DNA of 64,000 bases from Bradyrhizobium canariense (GTDB lineage: Bacteria > Pseudomonadota > Alphaproteobacteria > Rhizobiales > Xanthobacteraceae): NCBI RefSeq assembly GCF_019402665.1, contig NZ_VSST01000042.1:62001-126000 (forward strand), in the 5' to 3' direction. Position 1 is the stretch's first letter, and each line of letters begins with the position of its first letter. Both the position numbers and the translations under genes were made by a program. The notes beneath the pieces were generated by a model that saw nothing but the letters and a program-made list of their open reading frames with translations, had not been told where the DNA came from and did no database searches. Shown piece after piece: positions 15,703 through 24,651 of this stretch.

Positions 15703-16308
15703 ATGGAAGTCATTTTGCTGGAACGCGTCAACAAGCTCGGTCACATGGGCGAAGTCGTGAAGGTTCGCGACGGCTATGCCCGCAATTTCCTGCTCAAGCG
15801 CGGCAAGGCGCTGCGCGCCACCGCCGACAACCGTGCCAAGTACGACGGCATGAAGGCCGAGCTCGAGGCTCGCAACCTTGAGTCCAAGGGCGAGGCGTCC
15901 AAGGTCGCCGAGAAGATCCAGGGCAAGAACATCATCGTGATCCGTCAGGCTTCGGAAGCCGGCCAACTGTTCGGCTCGGTCAACGTGCGCGACATCGTCG
16001 TGGCGTTCGAAGCCGACGGCGTTTCACTGTCCCGCCCGCAGGTTCAGCTCGACGCGCCGATCAAGACCATCGGCAAGCACACCATCACGGTCGCCATCCA
16101 CCCCGAGGTCGAGATCGAGATCAGTGTCACCGTGGCGCGCAGCCAGGACGAGGCCGAGCGCATCAACCGCGGCGAGGACATCTCGAGCCGTAACGAAGAC
16201 CGGGATGCTGCGGCCGAAGCGATCGCAGCCGCCGGCGAGTTCTTCGACCCCGAAGCCCAGCAGGACGACGCCGAGCCGGCACCGGCTGCTGAAGAGACCG
16301 AGAAGTAA
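15703..16308 (+). CDS. rplI: 50S ribosomal protein L9
   Basis: 201 aa. The N-terminal L9 domain is intact (MEVILLERVNKLGHMGEVVKV, shown in parts: ILLERVNKLGHMGEVV and GYARNFLLKRGKA), followed by the long central helix and the C-terminal domain. E. coli L9 is about 150 aa; the extra residues here are an acidic Ala/Glu tail after about 160, frequent in Rhizobiales. It binds 23S rRNA near the L1 stalk. A strong AAGGAGAACG site precedes the ATG. A terminator hairpin follows at 16337. Confidence 0.97.
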   Translation: MEVILLERVNKLGHMGEVVKVRDGYARNFLLKRGKALRATADNRAKYDGMKAELEARNLESKGEASKVAEKIQGKNIIVIRQASEAGQLFGSVNVRDIVVAFEADGVSLSRPQVQLDAPIKTIGKHTITVAIHPEVEIEISVTVARSQDEAERINRGEDISSRNEDRDAAAEAIAAAGEFFDPEAQQDDAEPAPAAEETEK

Positions 16309-16336
16309 GCCTCGCGCTCGTTCGCGCAGGCTTTCG

Positions 16337-16367
16337 AAGCCCGGTCGCCTCAGGCGGCCGGGCTTTT
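16337..16367 (+). terminator. intrinsic terminator after rplI
   Basis: A 13-bp stem (AAGCCCGGTCGCC against GGCGGCCGGGCTT, one G-U pair) with a TCA loop, followed by TTTT-type bases, 28 bases after the rplI stop. The stop codon of the antisense thioesterase remnant falls in its loop. Confidence 0.8.
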
Positions 16368-16619
16368 CGTTGTGGCAGCAACGTCCTCGCTCAGCATCGC
16401 GATCGACGTGAGCGCCATTGCCGTGTGCTTCTCGACGCCGTCGCTGACGTAGAAAACGCCGGCGGCGACCACGGAGACCTGACGCCGCGGCTTGATCACC
16501 CTCGCCCGGCAGATCAGTTTCTTGCGGACCGCGGGCGACAACAGATTGAGCTTGTATTCGGCCGTCAGCGCCGGCTGGCCGCGCGAGATCGCTGCTGCGA
16601 TCAATCGTGTTGCGGTCAA
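16350..16619 (-). pseudogene. PaaI-type hotdog thioesterase, N-terminally truncated remnant
   Basis: The 89 codons read like the second half of a PaaI-family acyl-CoA thioesterase: LTAEYKLNLLSPAV, then KLICRARVIKPRRQVSVV, AAGVFYVSDG and a final ALTSIAM strand. The half with the catalytic Asp/Asn and the first helix is missing; upstream in frame there are only 11 further codons before a stop, inside the terminator hairpin of the cytochrome gene. The best start is a TTG with no ribosome site. So it is most likely a decayed gene wedged between two convergent transcription ends. Confidence 0.65.
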
Positions 16620-16626
16620 GACGACG

Positions 16627-16650
16627 AAGGCCGCCCGAGCGCGCGGCCTT
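16627..16650 (-). terminator. hairpin after the cytochrome c-like gene
   Basis: AAGGCCGC and GCGGCCTT form a perfect 8-bp stem with an 8-base loop, 24 bases past the stop of the minus-strand gene at 16674. A likely transcript end, with only a weak U-rich stretch behind it. Confidence 0.55.
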
Positions 16651-16673
16651 CACATGGCTAAAAATGTGGTCGC

Positions 16674-17582
16674 CTATCGCGAAATCGGCGGCGTCGGCGG
16701 ACCGGACGATTCGGCTGGCGCCGGTGGCGCCGCAGCGGTCGCGGGCGCCGGCTCCTGCGACTTCGCTGGCGGTTCGGACCTCGCGGCGGGCTTGGGAGCA
16801 GCCTCTTCTGCCGCCTTGGGCGCAGCTGGCTCGGCGGGCTTCTCGGACGGCTTGCTGCCTTCGGGTTTGCTGCCTTCGGATTTAGCCTCGCCGGAATCCA
16901 CCTTCGCAGTCTCGGGCTTTGTCTCGGGCTTGGACTCGACGTTCGGCTCGCTCTTCTTGTCGTCTGCTGTCGGCGCCGCGGCATCGACCTTCGGCGCCTC
17001 ATCACTTCCCGGCTTGCCGCGCTTGCCGAGACGCTTCGCCTTGCGCCCTTCGGGTGCAGCCTGGCCCTCGGGCTTCGCGCCGTCCTTCGTTCCTTCTTCG
17101 GCCGGCCGCGCAGCGCGCTTCTGACGCGCGCCCTCGGCCGCGGGAGCGGCGCCCTCGCCTTCCGGCTTGGCGGATTCCTGGGAACGCTGCCGGCGGCCCT
17201 GATGTTCAGGGGACTGCGCGGGATTGGTAGCGGCTTCCTTGTCCTTGGCGCCGTCCTTCTTGTCCTTGCCGTCCTTGGCCTGGTAGCGGGTGTCGGTGGC
17301 TCCGTTGGAGACCAGGTAAGAGGCAAGCACGCCGGCCATGTCGGGGCTGGTCGTGTAATGCTGACGCAGGAAGCCCGGCAAGGAGCCCGGCGCCACCGTC
17401 TTCAACAGGCCGCGCGGGCTCTTGTGACATGCATTGCAGGTCTGCGCGAAAAGCTGGGATGGGGCCTTGCCGGCCTCGAGGTTCGTCGCCTGCGCGAGAA
17501 CGGTGTCGGTCGCGCCGAAGCCGATCAGAAGCAAGACCATCGCGAGGCTGAGCGCTCGGCTCGACATTCCCATCATCTCCAT
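16674..17582 (-). CDS. exported c-type cytochrome-like protein with long charged tail
   Basis: 302 aa. A signal peptide (residues 1-31, cleavage after VLAQ region) leads to a small domain with one heme-binding motif, CNACH, near residue 49 and a segment QHYTTSPDMAGVLASYLV typical of class I cytochrome c. From about residue 105 the protein is a 200-residue Lys/Glu/Pro/Ala-rich tail without fold (for example KPEGEGAAPAAEGARQKR). An axial Met candidate is in SPDMAG. It probably carries electrons or senses redox state in the periplasm; the tail may bind wall or membrane. No oxidase partner is near. Confidence 0.75.
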   Translation of the reverse strand: MEMMGMSSRALSLAMVLLLIGFGATDTVLAQATNLEAGKAPSQLFAQTCNACHKSPRGLLKTVAPGSLPGFLRQHYTTSPDMAGVLASYLVSNGATDTRYQAKDGKDKKDGAKDKEAATNPAQSPEHQGRRQRSQESAKPEGEGAAPAAEGARQKRAARPAEEGTKDGAKPEGQAAPEGRKAKRLGKRGKPGSDEAPKVDAAAPTADDKKSEPNVESKPETKPETAKVDSGEAKSEGSKPEGSKPSEKPAEPAAPKAAEEAAPKPAARSEPPAKSQEPAPATAAAPPAPAESSGPPTPPISR

Positions 17583-17847
17583 TGAATTCCGAGAGGTGCA
17601 GCCGGCAGGCGGCGCCGCAGCGGGTCACCTTTTATCCGATTGAGCCGCGAATGGAAGCAGGCTCCGCGCGCAAGGATGTGATTAAGCGGTTTTGGAATAT
17701 CCGCTTTGAGCACAGCGCAATAGCGGGCCCCGGACACCTCCCTAGATCTAGATGCAAACGCATAGGAACCGCTGAGATGCCCGGGCGTAGGGTGTAAAGG
17801 CCGGGTTAGTCGCATCTCTTCGGGTTCGCTCGAGAGGATGGGTGCCG

Positions 17848-19098
17848 ATGGATCGATTGTTGCGTCAATTCCTGTCTCAATTCATCCGCCGCGGGTCGAT
17901 GACGGTGACCACGGCGAAGGGCTCGAAGTTCACCGTCGGCGATGGCTCGGGCAAACCGGTCGCAGTCCGCTTCGTCACCGCGGACGCAGAGCGGAAGATC
18001 CTCGTCAATCCCGAGCTCGGGCTTGGCGAGGCCTACATGGACGGCGAGTTCGTCGTCGAGCACGGCACCATAGCTGATGCCCTCGCGATCCTGCTCGATC
18101 AACCCGACCTATTGCCGCACTGGGCAAAACCCTGGTGGCACCTGCGCTATCTGGTGCGGCACCTGAAGCAGTTCAATCCGCGCCCGCGCTCCCGCAGCAA
18201 CGTCGCACACCATTACGATCTCGATGCGAGGCTCTATTCGCTCTTCCTCGACGCCGACAAGCAATATAGCTGCGCCTATTTCGAGACGCCGGAGAGCACG
18301 CTCGACGATGCGCAGCTCGCCAAGAAACGGCACATCGCCGCAAAGCTGCTCGTCAGGGACGGCCAGCGCGTCCTCGACATCGGCTCGGGCTGGGGCGGAC
18401 TTGGGCTCTATCTCGCCGAGATCGCAGGTGCTGACGTCACCGGCGTCACGTTGTCGACCGAGCAGTTGCAGATCGCCAATGCGCGCGCAGCCGAAAAGGG
18501 CCTGACCAGATCGGCCAAATTCCTGCTTCAGGACTATCGCGACATCGCCGGCCCGTTCGACCGCATCGTCTCGGTCGGCATGTTGGAGCATGTCGGCGCC
18601 CGCTTCTACGACACCTACTTCCGGCGCTGCGCGGAGCTGTTGGACAAGGACGGCGTCATGCTGCTGCACTCGATCGGCCGTTCGCAGGGCCCGGATTCCA
18701 CCAATCCCTGGATCGCCAAATACATCTTTCCCGGCGGCTACATCCCCGCCCTCTCGGAGGTGCTGCCGGCGATCGAGCGGGCAGGCCTGCTGGTCTGCGA
18801 CATCGAGATTCTGCGTCTGCATTACGCCGAAACGCTGAAGGCATGGCGCGAGCGCTTCATGGCGCGGCGCGAAGAAGCCGTGCAGCTGTATGACGAGCGC
18901 TTCGCGCTGATGTGGGAATTTTATCTGGCAGCCAGCGAGATGACGTTCCGCAAGCAGGATATGATGAACTTCCAGATCCAACTCACACGGCGTCAAGGCG
19001 TCGTGCCGACGACACGCAACTACATCGCGCGTGAAGAAGCCCGGCTGCGGGCCGTCGAAGCCGGTGCCACGCCGAGGCTGAAGCTGGCTGGTGAATAA
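17848..19098 (+). CDS. cfa: cyclopropane-fatty-acyl-phospholipid synthase
   Basis: 416 aa. Adds a methylene group from S-adenosylmethionine to cis double bonds of membrane phospholipids. The SAM motif VLDIGSGWGG is at residues 175-184; NVAHHYDLDARLYSLFLD and the YSCAYF strand upstream, and SVGMLEHVG and the FPGGYIP loop downstream, are CFA hallmarks. The ATG at 17848 has gagagga nine bases before it; a GTG two codons earlier is possible. The desaturase at 9.0 kb could supply unsaturated chains for it, but the genes are not linked. Confidence 0.95.
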   Translation: MDRLLRQFLSQFIRRGSMTVTTAKGSKFTVGDGSGKPVAVRFVTADAERKILVNPELGLGEAYMDGEFVVEHGTIADALAILLDQPDLLPHWAKPWWHLRYLVRHLKQFNPRPRSRSNVAHHYDLDARLYSLFLDADKQYSCAYFETPESTLDDAQLAKKRHIAAKLLVRDGQRVLDIGSGWGGLGLYLAEIAGADVTGVTLSTEQLQIANARAAEKGLTRSAKFLLQDYRDIAGPFDRIVSVGMLEHVGARFYDTYFRRCAELLDKDGVMLLHSIGRSQGPDSTNPWIAKYIFPGGYIPALSEVLPAIERAGLLVCDIEILRLHYAETLKAWRERFMARREEAVQLYDERFALMWEFYLAASEMTFRKQDMMNFQIQLTRRQGVVPTTRNYIAREEARLRAVEAGATPRLKLAGE

Positions 19099-19446
19099 GT
19101 CCTAGTGGCGCAGGGTCGAAATCGGTGCGGACCGGTAAGAGGCCGTTAAGGCCAATTGCATCCGCAGTGCCTTCAGGATTTCGGGGGCGACCGGTTCCCG
19201 ACGGACTTCCGGCCGCTCAGCGTGCTCCATGGCCGCGATCAGCCCCGACAGCCAAAGTCGGCTGCCTGCTTCGCTTCGCCAATTCCGGGGCTGCCGTTCT
19301 GGCCGCATCGCTTGCCTCGTTCCCTGGTGGCAGATCGGGAGACAACCCCCCGCCCGCTAACCTGTTCCGGCTGTACCCCCGAAAGAATCCGGGGAGATGT
19401 GATCTGCTTCACATAAGTCTCGTCGGCCCTGGCTTAGACCGTCGCC
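19099..19446. other. intergenic region after cfa
   Basis: 348 bases with no secure gene. The minus strand holds a short frame (19102-19308) with reasonable third-position GC, listed separately at low confidence. No repeat or terminator was recognised. Confidence 0.35.
19102..19230 (-). CDS. possible small protein, 42 aa
   Basis: From an ATG at 19230 the frame gives an Arg/Glu-rich peptide with the stretch RREPVAPEILKALRMQLAL and the end RSAPISTLRH. The frame extends to 19308 (68 aa) with a Trp/Leu-rich beginning. Third positions are GC-rich as in real genes here and it closes 3 bases after the convergent cfa stop. No ribosome site stands out and no family is recognised, so this is weak. Confidence 0.3.
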   Translation of the reverse strand: MEHAERPEVRREPVAPEILKALRMQLALTASYRSAPISTLRH

Positions 19447-19566
19447 ATGAGCGACGAGACCAAAACCTCATTCGACGTGCAGGACGACCTCCGCACCGAT
19501 TACGCCCTGATTGCTACCGGCGTCGGGGCGGCTCTGGTTGCGCTGGTCTACCTCCTGCTGGTCTGA
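19447..19566 (+). CDS. small single-pass membrane protein, 39 aa
   Basis: A short frame with a polar, acidic start (SDETKTSFDVQDDLRTDY) and one C-terminal transmembrane helix (ALIATGVGAALVALVYLLLV) reaching the last residue. This two-part pattern is hard to get by chance and resembles many tail-anchored micro-proteins of Bradyrhizobium. No clear ribosome site is present. Role unknown. It stands alone between cfa and dnaB. Confidence 0.45.
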   Translation: MSDETKTSFDVQDDLRTDYALIATGVGAALVALVYLLLV

Positions 19567-19854
19567 ACCGAGCCGAAAGCGCCCAGCGTGCGTCATCCGC
19601 GCGCGTCTCGATATGTCGGCCCGCCCACCCATCAGGTTCACTTCATCCGGCGTTTTCCGCGGCACGGTAGCCGCCACTTCCAGGCCGCGAGCTAGTTCCA
19701 CCAAAATCCGTCAAGCGCGGCGCGTGCTGCGGCGGCCAATCATCCACCATTTTAATGATCGGTTGATAGCGGCGAGCTTTTGCTTCCGCTTTGGTCTGAG
19801 GCGGCGCTTTATCCCGGCCCCGCATCCGCCCCAGAAAATTGCTATCGCTCGCCC

Positions 19855-21363
19855 ATGGCCCTGACTGATTCGAACGTTCTCAAACTCGCGCCCGAAGCCG
19901 GAACCCCCGCCTATCGAAGCGCGCCGCATAATATTGAAGCGGAACAGAGCCTTCTGGGCGCGATCCTGGTCAACAACGACGCGTTTTACCGCGTCTCCGA
20001 TTTCCTAGAGCCGAAGCATTACTTCGAGCCGCTGCACCAGACCATCTTCGAGACTGCCTCGAGCCTGATCCGGATGGGCAAGATCGCGACGCCCGTCACA
20101 CTGAAGACCTTCCTGCCCGCCGACACCGATATCGGCGGCATGACCATCGGGCAATATCTGGCGCGTCTCGCCGCCGAAGCGACCACCATCATCAATGCGC
20201 AGGATTATGGGCGCACCATCTACGATCTGGCATTGCGGCGCGACCTGATCGGCATCGGCGAGGACATGGTCAATGTCGCCTATGACGCCCCGGTCGACTT
20301 CGCGCCGCGGGCGCAGATCGAGGACGCCGAGCGCCGCCTCTACGAACTCGCCGAATCCGGCCGCTATGACGGAGGCTTCCAGAAATTTTCGCAGGCGCTG
20401 ACGCTTGCGGTCGATCTGGCCGCAAAAGCGTTCCAGCGCGACGGAAAGCTGTCGGGCATCTCGACCGGCCTGCGCGACCTCGACACCAAGATGGGCGGAT
20501 TGCAGCACTCCGACCTCATCATCGTCGCCGGCCGTCCCGGCATGGGCAAGACGTCGCTTGCAACCAATATCGCCTACAACGTCGCCCGGGCCTATGTCGG
20601 TGAACTCCAGGCCGACGGCACCATGAAGGCAGCCCATGGCGGCGTCATCGGCTTCTTCTCCTGCGAAATGTCGGCCGACCAGCTCGCCACGCGTATCGTG
20701 GCCGAGCGCACCGGCATCCCCTCCTCGTCGATCCGCCGCGGCGGCATCTCGGAGGCCGATTTCGAGAAGATCCGCGAAGTCTCGATCGAGCTGCAGTCGC
20801 TGCCGTTCTATGTCGACGAGACCGGCGGCCTCTCGATTGCGCAGCTCATGGCGCGCGCCCGCCGGCTGAAGCGGCAGAAGGGCCTCGACCTCATCGTCAT
20901 CGACTACATCCAGCTCTTGTCGGGTTCGGGCAAGCGCAGCGAAAACCGCGTGCAGGAAATCACCGAGATCACGACCAGTCTGAAAGCGCTCGCCAAGGAA
21001 CTGAGCGTGCCCGTGATTGCGCTCTCGCAGCTCTCGCGCCAAGTCGAGTCGCGCGACGACAAGCGGCCGCAGCTGTCGGACCTGCGCGAATCCGGCTCGA
21101 TCGAGCAGGACGCCGACGTCGTACTGTTCGTCTACCGCGAGGAATATTATCTCGGAAACAAGGAGCCGCGCCCGGGCACACCCGAGCACGAAAAATGGCG
21201 CCTGGACATGGATCTTGCGCATGGCAAGGCCGAAGTCATCATCGGCAAGCAGCGCCACGGCCCGACCGGCACCGTCGATCTGGCCTTCGAAGCGTCGATC
21301 ACACGGTTCGGCGACCTTGCGCCGGACAGCCAGGTGCCGGACCGCAGCGGCGGCGACTACTGA
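19855..21363 (+). CDS. dnaB: replicative DNA helicase
   Basis: 502 aa. Hexameric helicase that unwinds DNA at the replication fork. The N-terminal domain starts with APHNIEAEQSLLGAIL, the Walker A GRPGMGKTS is at 226-233, Walker B is in DLIVIDYIQLL, and the H4 motif SQLSRQVE and the arginine-finger region KQRHGPTGTV are present. The ATG at 19855 begins the family N-terminus; in-frame codons upstream look non-coding. The gene follows the rplI region and precedes alr, the order usual in Rhizobiales. No intein is present. Confidence 0.97.
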   Translation: MALTDSNVLKLAPEAGTPAYRSAPHNIEAEQSLLGAILVNNDAFYRVSDFLEPKHYFEPLHQTIFETASSLIRMGKIATPVTLKTFLPADTDIGGMTIGQYLARLAAEATTIINAQDYGRTIYDLALRRDLIGIGEDMVNVAYDAPVDFAPRAQIEDAERRLYELAESGRYDGGFQKFSQALTLAVDLAAKAFQRDGKLSGISTGLRDLDTKMGGLQHSDLIIVAGRPGMGKTSLATNIAYNVARAYVGELQADGTMKAAHGGVIGFFSCEMSADQLATRIVAERTGIPSSSIRRGGISEADFEKIREVSIELQSLPFYVDETGGLSIAQLMARARRLKRQKGLDLIVIDYIQLLSGSGKRSENRVQEITEITTSLKALAKELSVPVIALSQLSRQVESRDDKRPQLSDLRESGSIEQDADVVLFVYREEYYLGNKEPRPGTPEHEKWRLDMDLAHGKAEVIIGKQRHGPTGTVDLAFEASITRFGDLAPDSQVPDRSGGDY

Positions 21364-21408
21364 GTTCCCTGGGTTGAACCTGACCGTCCTCTTGCGTAAA
21401 ACGGCGCC

Positions 21409-22695
21409 ATGACAATGGCGTCCGACCCGAAAATCATCCCGCAATCCGGCCTTCTCTCCGCGGAGGCCAATCAGGCTGCCGCGCTCGCGACCTTCGGTGG
21501 CGTGCTCACCGTCGATCTCGATGCCATCATCGCCAATTGGCGCAAGCTCGAGAAGACGGCGGTGCCGGCCGAATGCTCGGCTGTGATCAAGGCAGACGCC
21601 TATGGCTGCGGCGCCGAGCAGGTCGCGCGTGCCCTGAACAAGGCCGGCTGCAAGACCTTCTTCGTCGCCACCATCGAGGAAGCGCGCAAGGTGCGCGCGG
21701 CGGTGCCAGAGCCCACGATCTACGTGCTCGGTGGCTATTTCCAGAACACCGGCGAGCACTACGCCCAGATCAATTGCCGCCCCGTGATCGGCGATCTCAA
21801 CGAACTTGCCGAATGGGACGTGTTCTGTCGCCGCACCGGCTGGACCGGTGGCGCCGCCATCCACATCGACACCGGCATGAACCGGCTCGGCCTGACGCTT
21901 GCGGAAGCGCAGGCCATCATCCCCCGCATCAACGCCGGCGATCACGGCATCACGCTGGTAATGAGCCATCTGGTTGCGGCCGAGCAACTCAACAGCCCGG
22001 TGAATGCCAAGCAACTCGCGGCCTTCCGCGGCATCGCCAGCGAATTCTCCGGCGTGCCGGCGGCGCTCGCCAATTCGTCCGGCGTCTTCCTCGGCGCGCC
22101 CTTCCAGTTCGACATGGTGCGGCCGGGCGCCGCGCTCTACGGCGTCAACCCGACGCCGGAAGCCGACAATCCGATGCAGCCGGTGGTCGATCTCAAGGCC
22201 CGCATCGTGCAGATCCGCAATGTCGAGCGTGGCGAGAGCGTCGGCTATGGCGGCACCTGGACCGCACGGCGGCCGACGAAACTCGCGGTCATCGCGGTCG
22301 GTTATGCCGACGGCTATTTCCGCGCCGCAAGCTCCAATGACGGCACCCGCGGCGCCGAGGTCATCGTCGCCGGCAAGCGCTGTCCGGTCGCCGGCCGCGT
22401 CTCGATGGACCTGATCGCGATCGACATCACCGATCTGCCGCCGAATGCGGCGCGGCGCGGCCACATGGTGACGCTGCTCGGCGAGGGCATCACCGTCGAC
22501 GAGCTCGCGCATCATTTCGGAACGATCGGCTACGAGGTGCTGACCAGCCTCGGTCGCCGCTACGCCCGCATCTACAAAGGCGGGAATGTGGTGGAGCCGC
22601 TGGCCAAGCCGGCTCCCGCGCAGGGGGTCGAGCAGCAGACGCCCGCTCCGCCGCCGGTCGAGCAGCCCGCAAGCCCGCCGCCGCTGCCGGGCTGA
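21409..22695 (+). CDS. alr: alanine racemase
   Basis: 428 aa. PLP enzyme that makes D-alanine for peptidoglycan. The PLP lysine is Lys61 in VIKADAYGCGA; the second catalytic base is Tyr280 in ESVGYGGTW; HIDTGMNRLGL and the end motif VLTSLGRRYARIY are in place. The last 35 residues are a Pro/Ala/Gln tail (PPPVEQPASPPPLPG) beyond the usual end of the family. It lies 45 bases after dnaB on the same strand. Standard biosynthetic form, not the exported type. Confidence 0.97.
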   Translation: MTMASDPKIIPQSGLLSAEANQAAALATFGGVLTVDLDAIIANWRKLEKTAVPAECSAVIKADAYGCGAEQVARALNKAGCKTFFVATIEEARKVRAAVPEPTIYVLGGYFQNTGEHYAQINCRPVIGDLNELAEWDVFCRRTGWTGGAAIHIDTGMNRLGLTLAEAQAIIPRINAGDHGITLVMSHLVAAEQLNSPVNAKQLAAFRGIASEFSGVPAALANSSGVFLGAPFQFDMVRPGAALYGVNPTPEADNPMQPVVDLKARIVQIRNVERGESVGYGGTWTARRPTKLAVIAVGYADGYFRAASSNDGTRGAEVIVAGKRCPVAGRVSMDLIAIDITDLPPNAARRGHMVTLLGEGITVDELAHHFGTIGYEVLTSLGRRYARIYKGGNVVEPLAKPAPAQGVEQQTPAPPPVEQPASPPPLPG

Positions 22696-22707
22696 GCGGC
22701 GCGCCGC

Positions 22708-22926
22708 TTACTTCTTCTTCCTGCTGTCCAGCGCCGTCTTGCAAGTTGCGCTGAGCTGATCGCGCTTGCCGTTGAGGCAGGCGACGATGCCACCGCCCGG
22801 CGCAAGGCCGGCGCAGAACTTGTCATAGTCCGCCTTGCACGCGCCGCGCGGATCGGATGATTGTGCCGAGGCGACCCCGGAGAACGCAACGGCGACGGCG
22901 ATAACGGCAAAGCTCAACTTGGACAT
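22708..22926 (-). CDS. periplasmic cysteine-rich repeat protein, 72 aa
   Basis: Signal peptide (residues 1-21, cleavage after ASA) and one short domain with four cysteines arranged CKADYDKFC ... GGGIVACLNGKRDQLSATC, the pattern of the Cys-rich repeat (GLG1-like) found in small secreted proteobacterial proteins. The C-terminus is basic (SRKKK). Function unknown; disulfides are expected in the periplasm. It converges with alr (12 bases between stops) and is divergent from xth with 40 bases between starts, so the two must share a very short control region. Confidence 0.75.
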   Translation of the reverse strand: MSKLSFAVIAVAVAFSGVASAQSSDPRGACKADYDKFCAGLAPGGGIVACLNGKRDQLSATCKTALDSRKKK

Positions 22927-22966
22927 TGTTTCTCCGGAAGCGGAAGGCAGGAGCCGGTAGCTCTAC

Positions 22967-23737
22967 ATGAAGATCGCGACGTTCAACATCAACAACATCA
23001 ATCGCCGCCTGCCCAATCTGTTGGCATGGATGCGAACGGCGAAGCCCGATGTCGTCGCACTTCAGGAGTTGAAGGCAAGTGATGGCGAATTTCCGGCAGC
23101 CGCGATCGAAAAGTCAGGTTACGGCGCTGTGTGGTGTGGACAGAAGACCTGGAACGGCGTCGCGATTCTGGCCCGCAATGCCGAGCCCGTTCTCACCCGC
23201 GATCGCTTGCCGGGAAAGCCTGCCGATCACGAAGCCCGCTACATCGAGGCCGCGGTACGCGGTGTCATCGTCACCAGCATCTACCTGCCGAACGGCAATC
23301 CGCAGCCGGGACCGAAATTCGACTACAAGCTAGACTGGTTCGCGCGGCTCAAGCGCCACGCCAAAACGTTGATCAAGCAGGAGCTGCCCGTGGTGCTCGC
23401 CGGCGACTACAACGTTGCGCCTGATGAGATCGACATCTATCCGACGCGCTCGTGGGACAAGGATGCCTTGATCCAGCCGAAGAGCCGTGCGGCTTTTGCC
23501 TCGCTGCTGGCACAAGGCTGGTGTGACGCGATCCGCGAACTGCACCCGGAGCAGCGCATCTACACCTTCTGGGATTACAAGCGAAACCGCTGGCCGCGCG
23601 ATGCGGGCCTGCGGCTCGATCATCTCCTGCTCAGCCCCGCCCTCGCCTCACGCCTGGCAAAAGCCGGCGTGGACAAGAAGGTTCGCGGCGAGGAAGGTGC
23701 GAGCGACCACGCACCGGCGTGGGTCGTGCTGCGCTAG
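22967..23737 (+). CDS. xth: exodeoxyribonuclease III family AP endonuclease
   Basis: 256 aa. EEP-fold nuclease for abasic-site repair. Family landmarks in order: KIATFNINNIN at the start, the metal ligand Glu in VALQELKA, the YLPNGNP loop, LAGDYNVAPDEIDIY with catalytic Asp/Asn, RLDHLLLS and the final SDHAPAWV histidine. Length is typical. The ATG has no perfect ribosome site (gaagg-like bases lie upstream). It ends one base before a convergent gene. Confidence 0.93.
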   Translation: MKIATFNINNINRRLPNLLAWMRTAKPDVVALQELKASDGEFPAAAIEKSGYGAVWCGQKTWNGVAILARNAEPVLTRDRLPGKPADHEARYIEAAVRGVIVTSIYLPNGNPQPGPKFDYKLDWFARLKRHAKTLIKQELPVVLAGDYNVAPDEIDIYPTRSWDKDALIQPKSRAAFASLLAQGWCDAIRELHPEQRIYTFWDYKRNRWPRDAGLRLDHLLLSPALASRLAKAGVDKKVRGEEGASDHAPAWVVLR

Positions 23738-23738
23738 G

Positions 23739-24554
23739 TCAAAGTCCGTAATACTCCTGCACCGTGTCCCACGCTGCTTTCTGCAGCAGCTCCACCGTCG
23801 GCGCGTCCAGTCCCATCATGTAGGAATTGCCGACCGGCGAGCGGCCCGTCAGCGCGGCGAACGTCACGCAGGTCGCCAGATACGTGCCTACGGGGCTCGG
23901 GTGCCGCTTGTCCGGCGCATACAGATTGAGCTCGGGCTGCAGCTTGCGCACGCGCGCGAAAGCAAGACCCGCGGGGATCACCAGCGCATCATTGGCATTG
24001 CCTGCGATCGTGTAGGCTTCGGCCAACGCTTCGGTCATCTCAGGCTTGTCGGCGTACGCCCAGGACATGAACAGGACCGGCCGCATGCCGTGGGCGCGGA
24101 CGATCTCGCCGTCCTTCTTCACGAAGGTCGCGAACGCGTCCTTCAACTGCGGATGGATCGGGCACTGGCTGCAATCCATCATCACGACGGCGTCGTACTG
24201 CCTGCCCGGCTTGTTGAAGACGACGTTGTTCTGCTCGTCGAACGAATAGGCGCCGAGGCCGCCCGCCCGCAGCAGGTTCTCCATGTCGTGCCAATCGAGG
24301 CCGGAGCCGCCGATCGTTGCCATGGTGTTGCGATAGGCCGCCTTGTTTTCGGGATACGCAGCCCGCTCCATGAAGGAGAGATGCCCGGGCATGCCGTTGT
24401 TGTAGTAAAAGAAGCTGTTGCCGACGAACAGCGCGGTCTTGGGGAAATCCGGTCCTGATGTCGTGACCTTGGGCCTGGTCTGCGCCTGGGCATGGAAGCC
24501 GACTACAACGGCCAGACACATCGCGAGCATCACTCGCGCGAAAAGACGCATCAT
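23739..24554 (-). CDS. exported SGNH-hydrolase-like protein
   Basis: 271 aa with a signal peptide (residues 1-24, cleavage after AQA). The block FVGNSFFYYNNGMPGHL carries the Gly-x-Ser of SGNH/GDSL block I, a later NxxG-like region surrounds VMMDCSQCP, and DKRHPSPVGTYL fits block V with Asp and His. A DUF4886-like family is plausible. It would act as a periplasmic esterase or carbohydrate-ester hydrolase, substrate unknown. The first of two ATG codons is used; gggagga lies upstream. Its stop abuts that of xth. Confidence 0.6.
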   Translation of the reverse strand: MMRLFARVMLAMCLAVVVGFHAQAQTRPKVTTSGPDFPKTALFVGNSFFYYNNGMPGHLSFMERAAYPENKAAYRNTMATIGGSGLDWHDMENLLRAGGLGAYSFDEQNNVVFNKPGRQYDAVVMMDCSQCPIHPQLKDAFATFVKKDGEIVRAHGMRPVLFMSWAYADKPEMTEALAEAYTIAGNANDALVIPAGLAFARVRKLQPELNLYAPDKRHPSPVGTYLATCVTFAALTGRSPVGNSYMMGLDAPTVELLQKAAWDTVQEYYGL

Positions 24555-24651
24555 CGGCTTCCTCCCCTTTTCTGTCGGGCGGAAACAGATCAGCTTTTCA
24601 AGAGTGCCTCAAGAGCACTGACGAGCAGCAGACATGCGCGAGAGCGCATGC

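Noticed and set aside
17765..17789. GGAAC upstream of cfa as an EcfG promoter
   Set aside because: At the required spacing the second element reads CGTA/TAG rather than CGTT; match incomplete.
20005..22515. 836-codon open frame on the minus strand opposite dnaB and alr
   Set aside because: Both plus-strand genes are certain; the antisense frame lacks stops only because of GC-rich third positions and its translation is low-complexity Arg/Gly/Asp/His.
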